Assembly (NCBI RefSeq): GCF_009696685.2
Contig: NZ_CP102356.1
Coordinates: 109,501-173,500 of the forward strand
Reading direction: 5' to 3'
Length of the DNA stretch: 64,000 nt
From: Paracoccus sp. SMMA_5_TC
Lineage (GTDB): Bacteria > Pseudomonadota > Alphaproteobacteria > Rhodobacterales > Rhodobacteraceae
The position numbers were made by a program, and so were the translations under genes. Position 1 is the first letter of the stretch. The number at the start of each line of letters is the position of its first letter. Below are positions 62,888-64,000 of this stretch, one piece after another. Under the pieces are notes generated by a model. The model did no database searches. It was not told the origin of the DNA and was given only the letters and a program-made list of their open reading frames with translations.

Positions 62888-64000
62888 GATGCCGTGGCGA
62901 TTGCCAGCCCGTCGATCACGGCGGTAAAGGCATCGCTGCGCAACAGCCGCGCCTGGGGACAGACCTCATGCGCGGCGCTGGCCACCATCTCCATCAGGCT
63001 CGAGCCGCCGACAAGGATGACATGGCCGATGTCGGCGGCGTCGACTCGGGCGAATTGCAGGGTCTGCGACATGGCATCCTGCAACTGTTGACGGTGTCCT
63101 GCCAGCGTTGCCGCCAGGGTCTCGTGCCCAAGCGAGGTTGCCAGCCCCGGTTCGATGAAATCCAGCGAGATATGGGCGATTTCACCGCCATTCGCCGCGA
63201 TCTTGCCATGTTCCACCGCAAAGGCCAGATCATGGCCCAGTTCATCCCGCAGCACTGTGACCAGCCGGCGCAACTTGTGCGGATGGACGGCAAGCCGCGC
63301 CATGTCGGCCGCCATCCGACGCGGTTCGGGCGCGTAAAGGAACGGGATCCTGGCCCAGTTTGCCAGGTCGACGTAGATCCCGTTGGGCATGGGCAACAGC
63401 CCCGGCCCCATCTCGCGCCGCAACTCTCCGCCATGACCCAGCAGGGGCATCGCGTGGCTCAGGGACAAGAGCTGGTCGAAATCGGTGCCGCCCAGGCGGA
63501 TGCCGTGATTGGCCAGGATCCGCACCCCGGTCCTGCCGCTGCGGATGACAGAGAAATCCGAGGTGCCGCCGCCGATGTCCACGATCAGCCCCAGGCTGTC
63601 GTCCGCGCCAAGACGGTGGCTGGCCAGGGCCGCGGCCTGCGGTTCGGGCAGGAAATCCACCTGGTCGAATCCGGCGGCCAGATAGCAGGCGCGCAGATCG
63701 GCTTCGGCGCGCAGATCGGCCTGTGGGTCGTTGCTATGGAAATGCACCGGCCGACCGGACAGCGCCCGGTGAAACCGCAGCCCGGTTGCCTGTTCGGCGC
63801 GTTGGCGCAATTCGGACAGAAAGGCTGCGATTACCTGCGCCAGGCTCCGGCGACGACCGGCGATCAGGCGCGTTTCATGCAGCAGCGCGGTGCCAAGGAC
63901 GCTTTTCAAGGCCCGCATATAGCGCCCCTCGTGCCCCGCGATCAGGGCCTGGGTCGCCGCCCGGCCGATGCGCATGGCGCCGCCGTCGGCGGGAAAGAAC
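62884..64000 (-). CDS. YegD-like Hsp70-family protein (5' end outside window)
   Basis: The frame stays open to the window edge (FFPADGGAMRIGRAA), so the protein continues upstream and the ATG at 63975 is internal. Actin-like ATPase motifs are visible: EPQAAALASHRL, LIVDIGGGTSDFSVI (phosphate 2), LGGTDFD and ILVGGSSLMEMV (adenosine). It lacks a peptide-binding domain like that of DnaK, fitting the short YegD group of putative chaperones. The stop overlaps the helicase stop by four bases, converging. Confidence 0.88.
   Translation of the reverse strand, partial: FFPADGGAMRIGRAATQALIAGHEGRYMRALKSVLGTALLHETRLIAGRRRSLAQVIAAFLSELRQRAEQATGLRFHRALSGRPVHFHSNDPQADLRAEADLRACYLAAGFDQVDFLPEPQAAALASHRLGADDSLGLIVDIGGGTSDFSVIRSGRTGVRILANHGIRLGGTDFDQLLSLSHAMPLLGHGGELRREMGPGLLPMPNGIYVDLANWARIPFLYAPEPRRMAADMARLAVHPHKLRRLVTVLRDELGHDLAFAVEHGKIAANGGEIAHISLDFIEPGLATSLGHETLAATLAGHRQQLQDAMSQTLQFARVDAADIGHVILVGGSSLMEMVASAAHEVCPQARLLRSDAFTAVIDGLAIATAS

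Overview
The window looks like a chromosomal segment of a Rhodobacterales-type alphaproteobacterium, most likely Paracoccus or a close relative. The DNA is very GC-rich, neighbouring genes usually overlap at ATGA/TGATG junctions, and the gene content fits: a TTQ amine dehydrogenase cluster, a GlpSTPQV-type glycerol ABC transporter, a NodQ-type CysNC fusion, class Ib nrdHIEF and a B12-riboswitch-controlled btu operon. The genus is inferred from gene content only.

Region 1 (1-9496, + strand) is an aromatic-amine-dehydrogenase (AADH) cluster. A partial cupredoxin-like protein, a beta-propeller protein, a SCO copper chaperone and a cytochrome c fusion come first. After a 280-bp gap follow aauB, aauE, aauD and aauA (large subunit, two maturation proteins, TTQ-bearing small subunit), then two mono-haem cytochromes c, a membrane b-type protein and a tetrahaem cytochrome. 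Together they would oxidise primary amines in the periplasm and pass the electrons through haem proteins to the membrane. No mauF, mauG, mauL, mauM or mauN homologue is visible.

Region 2 (9512-35364, - strand) is the most unusual part: 14 tightly packed co-directional genes. In transcription order they are an EAD1-trypsin-like protease, an EAD1-P-loop NTPase, a large STAND-like NTPase, four giant paralogues (745-818 aa), a phospholipase-D-family protein, a 233-aa one-domain relative of the paralogues, a fifth giant paralogue, an unrecognised 746-aa protein, a terpene-cyclase-toroid-like protein, a Tat-exported tyrosinase and a second trypsin-like protease. The mix of EAD1 domains, STAND-like NTPase and proteases resembles bacterial conflict/signalling systems. 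The giant paralogues, with a shared N-terminal domain and C-terminal ~95-residue beta-sandwich-like repeats, are not a family I can name. This is my candidate for an undescribed system.

Region 3 (35455-39815, - strand) holds a DNA photolyase and the sulfate-activation genes cysD-cysNC. Region 4 (40106-47732, + strand) is the glycerol operon glpD-glpSTPQ-DUF2160-glpV, ending in a strong terminator. Region 5 (47762-52590, - strand) is a cobalamin-uptake operon btuB-btuF-btuC-btuD behind a cobalamin riboswitch. Region 6 (52694-55589) has a PLP aminotransferase divergent from an Lrp-type regulator, plus a bile-acid-symporter-family transporter. Region 7 (55590-59374, - strand) is nrdHIEF with a candidate NrdR-box pair upstream. 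Region 8 (59783-64000) has an unknown membrane protein, a DEAD-box helicase and a YegD-like Hsp70 protein cut by the window end. I saw no rRNA, tRNA, CRISPR array, insertion sequence or attachment site.
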